From NCBI GenBank assembly GCA_964608495.1, contig CAZSOQ010000117.1, forward strand, positions 1 to 16,505: a DNA stretch of 16,505 bases, read 5' to 3'. Within the stretch, counting starts at the first letter, position 1. Each line of letters begins with the position of its first letter. The DNA is from JAKORR01 sp964608495 (lineage in GTDB: Bacteria; Armatimonadota; Zipacnadia; Zipacnadales; FEN-943). Below are positions 14,405 to 16,505 of this stretch, piece by piece. The translations under genes were made by a program, and so were the position numbers. The notes below the pieces were generated by a model, which worked only from the letters and a program-made list of their open reading frames with translations, was not told the DNA's origin and ran no database searches.

Positions 14405-15193
14405 ATGCCTCAGTTCAGGATCGCCTGCCACCTGATCCAGTTCGAGGGTAGGCAGAACACGGAGCCGGAGTGGGTCCTCGAGGCCGTGGCGAGGGCCGGC
14501 TATGAGGGCTGCGAGGGCTTCGGGCCTCAGACACCCGAGCAGCTCGTGGAGATCGCGAGCCTGGCGGCGCGGTACGGGCTGCACATCGTGAACACCGGTG
14601 GCCCGACGCCCGAGGAGCGGGTGCGGTACAACGTCACGCTGGGCAACGGGGCCGTGGAGGTGCCGGCAGCGCGCAGGGGAGACTACGGCGGGCCAAACCC
14701 GACCGACGAGGACTTTGCTCGCGCCGGCGCCACGCTCGAGGGCACCATCGCCGTCTGCCACGAGTACCACGTTAAGCCCTTTCACCACGCCCACATCGGG
14801 ACCATGATCGAGACCAGGGAAGACGCCGACCGGATGCTGGCCGCGACGCCGGGGCTGTACCTGCTCCTGGACACGGGGCACCTCACCTGCGCCGGGTCCG
14901 ACGCCCTGGAGACCCTGTGGGCGCACAGGGACCGGATCGGCCACGTGCACCTGAAGGACTTCTACGCCGACGACCCCACGACCTGGCGATGGCCGGAGAG
15001 CAAGTTCTGGGAGGAAGGGCGCTTCAAGGAGCTTGGGGACGGGAACATGGGCCTCGACGTGCCGGGCGTCTTGAGGGCGCTGGAGGAGATCGGCTACGAC
15101 GGGTGGGTGTCGGTGGAGCTGGACCGCGCCTCGATGGACATGGCCGAGGCGGCCCAGTACAACCGCGACTACCTGCGACGGCTGGGATACTGA
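14405..15193 (+). CDS. IolE/IolI-like sugar isomerase or dehydratase (TIM barrel)
   Basis: A 262-residue cytosolic xylose-isomerase-like TIM barrel of the sugar phosphate isomerase/epimerase superfamily, closest in motif style to inosose dehydratase IolE. Probable metal ligands are Glu136 (IGTMIETRED), Asp156 (LYLLLDTGHLTCAG), His182 (RIGHVHLKDF) and Glu239 (WVSVELD). The spacing and the preceding FHHAH match the family. Length is near the typical 260-300. The ATG at 14405 follows AGGGAGGA by about eight bases. It is divergent from the GH95-like gene and followed 100 bases later by a secreted carbohydrate-type protein, so it probably processes a sugar or sugar acid freed by the neighbouring secreted enzymes. 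The exact reaction (keto-sugar isomerisation, epimerisation, or dehydration of inosose) cannot be assigned. No inositol dehydrogenase or transporter is visible nearby to support a true inositol pathway. Confidence 0.82.
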   Translation: MPQFRIACHLIQFEGRQNTEPEWVLEAVARAGYEGCEGFGPQTPEQLVEIASLAARYGLHIVNTGGPTPEERVRYNVTLGNGAVEVPAARRGDYGGPNPTDEDFARAGATLEGTIAVCHEYHVKPFHHAHIGTMIETREDADRMLAATPGLYLLLDTGHLTCAGSDALETLWAHRDRIGHVHLKDFYADDPTTWRWPESKFWEEGRFKELGDGNMGLDVPGVLRALEEIGYDGWVSVELDRASMDMAEAAQYNRDYLRRLGY

Positions 15194-15293
15194 GCCGGTG
15201 GCGGGGCCACGGTGCGCGGGAGCCGCGGGCGCCCGGCTGGCGGCCAAGTGGAGCCTGGCCATGCACACAGGGAAGCCCAAGGGGGGCCGAGAA

Positions 15294-16505
15294 ATGTCGG
15301 CGTTTCTTCTGGCCGCTGTGTTCCTCGTCTGCCTCAGCGTCTGCGCCGGCGCCGGCGAGATGAGGTCGGCGGACGCGCGGGTCCGCTGGCGAGGGGATGC
15401 CGTCGAGCTGGAGACCGACGCCGTCCGTCAGCGGCTCGACCTTGCCGGCGGCGCGCTGCGGCGCGTCAGTTGGGTCAACAAGGGGACCGGCGTTGACCTT
15501 CTGCGAGGGGGCCCCATCGAGGACTTCGCGCTGATCGTGGAAGGCCGGCGCCTGTCGAGCGCGGAGCCGGGCTGGGCCGTCGGCGAGCCATCGTGCGAGG
15601 CGCTGGAGCATGGGGAGCTGCGGCTACGCCTGCCGCTTAGCCGGGATGGGGTCGAGGTGGTGCGGCTCTACGTCGTGCATCCCGGGATCAGCCTGGTCCG
15701 CGGGTGGCTGGAGATCACCAACAGGAGTGAGGGACGGGTGGTGCTCGGCGACCCGCCGATCCACTCGCTCGCGCACGACGGGTCTGCCCTGGAGCTGAAG
15801 TGGATGAGCGGCGCGGAGCTCTTTGGGGACTCATGGCGTCTGAGGACGGAGGCGTTGCCGGCCGAGAGCCGGGTGTTCGACTCCTATGACGCGCCGCCCG
15901 GGGCCGCGACGGTGGAGCTGGCGGGCGACGGGATCGAGGCACGCATCCTGCTGAACGGCGAGCCGGTCTGGCCCACCGAAGGGTGGGCGCGATCGGCCCA
16001 CTCGGGCGATGTGCAGGCGCACAACGCCAGCGTGGCGCTCGAGGCCGGCGACCGGCTGATGTTCGTGGTGGGGCGCAGGGGGCACATGACCTGTGACACC
16101 ACCGAGTGGGACCCGCTCATCGCCTACGAAGGGGGACCGAGCTTCCGCGCCTCGGAGGGCTTCAGCACCGAGCAGGGCCGGGGCGGCTGGTCGTACCAGT
16201 ACCTCAGCGACGCCGGGGAGCTTGGCGATCTGACCTACGCGGACGTGCCCGGGCGCTATGGGCAGCGCTGGCGGCTGGATGTGAACGTACTCGAGCCCTT
16301 CGTGTCGGCGAACGAGATGCACCCCGACCCACGGGGCTGCGCGGTGCGCGTGTTCACGGCGCCGCGGGCCGGGAAGGCCGTGGTCAGCGGCACCATCCGC
16401 AACACGGGTAACGCGGGGCCGCCCGGGCCCGGATTCCGCCTGGGCACCCAGACCTTCGGCGTGCGCTACAAGGGTACTGCCCTGGCAAACTATGGGGATA
16501 TCTCC
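15294..16505 (+). CDS. Secreted carbohydrate-active-type protein, truncated by the window end
   Basis: An open frame of 404 codons with no stop before the window ends. A hydrophobic signal peptide (MSAFLLAAVFLVCLSVCAGA) is followed by a beta-rich domain (residues about 30-280) with VRWRGDAVELETDAVRQRLD, LYVVHPGISLVRGWLEITN and WMSGAELFGDSWRL. It resembles the N-terminal supersandwich domains of GH36/GH97-type hydrolases. Residues about 285-380 form a second beta module, GFSTEQGRGGWSYQYLSD, then ANEMHPDPRGCAVRVFTAP and VVSGTIRN, a pattern I associate with exported carbohydrate-binding regions. No catalytic domain is visible before the cut. The ATG at 15294 has AAGGGGGG seven bases upstream; an in-frame ATG at 15261 would add MHTGKPKGGRE, a positively charged n-region, and is a real alternative. 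It is downstream of the IolE-like gene on the same strand. Substrate and activity are unknown. Confidence 0.7.
   Translation, partial: MSAFLLAAVFLVCLSVCAGAGEMRSADARVRWRGDAVELETDAVRQRLDLAGGALRRVSWVNKGTGVDLLRGGPIEDFALIVEGRRLSSAEPGWAVGEPSCEALEHGELRLRLPLSRDGVEVVRLYVVHPGISLVRGWLEITNRSEGRVVLGDPPIHSLAHDGSALELKWMSGAELFGDSWRLRTEALPAESRVFDSYDAPPGAATVELAGDGIEARILLNGEPVWPTEGWARSAHSGDVQAHNASVALEAGDRLMFVVGRRGHMTCDTTEWDPLIAYEGGPSFRASEGFSTEQGRGGWSYQYLSDAGELGDLTYADVPGRYGQRWRLDVNVLEPFVSANEMHPDPRGCAVRVFTAPRAGKAVVSGTIRNTGNAGPPGPGFRLGTQTFGVRYKGTALANYGDIS

Noticed and set aside
1..16505. tRNA genes, rRNA, CRISPR arrays, insertion sequences and prophage
   Set aside because: I looked for TTCGA-type T-arms, regularly spaced repeats, transposase motifs and terminal repeats and found none that hold up.

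Overview
The window is very GC-rich bacterial DNA (about two thirds G+C by eye) with tightly packed genes, strong AGGGAGG-type ribosome sites, frequent GTG/TTG starts and mostly TGA stops. Secreted glycan-active enzymes, an IolE-like isomerase, an Lhr-type helicase and an alpha/alpha-toroid protein together suggest a chromosomal segment from an uncultured environmental lineage such as Armatimonadota, Planctomycetota or a relative. That placement is an inference from gene content. I see no rRNA, tRNA, CRISPR array, transposase or phage gene.

Layout. Everything from about 215 to 14150 reads on the minus strand, in two blocks. The right block is transcribed first from 14150: a secreted GH95-like protein, an adenosine-deaminase-family enzyme, an ArcS-like (DUF5591) protein interrupted by an in-frame TAG, an unrecognised protein with an ADP-ribosyltransferase-like pattern, and a secreted GH84-like hexosaminidase ending at 6260. 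The left block starts at a near-consensus sigma-70 promoter (TTGACA, 17-nt spacer, TATACT, 6123-6151). It carries a squalene-cyclase-like toroid protein, an Lhr-family helicase broken by an apparent frameshift near 2145, a tryptophan-rich segment in a third frame, and a QueG-like double 4Fe-4S protein with HEAT repeats. Divergent plus-strand genes begin at 14405: an IolE-like TIM-barrel protein, then a secreted protein that starts near 15294 and runs off the window end.

How it may work together. The two secreted hydrolase-like proteins, the truncated secreted protein and the isomerase-like protein look like glycan breakdown and sugar processing, with GlcNAc and perhaps deoxy-sugar substrates. 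Between the two hydrolases sit three genes of nucleoside or RNA flavour (deaminase, ArcS-like, ART-like), which is the least expected part of the window. The left block mixes a DNA or RNA helicase with a QueG-like protein. No pathway is proven.

Three reading-frame problems (2145, about 1600 and 9868) lie in otherwise well-conserved coding sequence. They are either consensus errors in an assembled genome or genuine gene decay or recoding, and read-level checking would decide.
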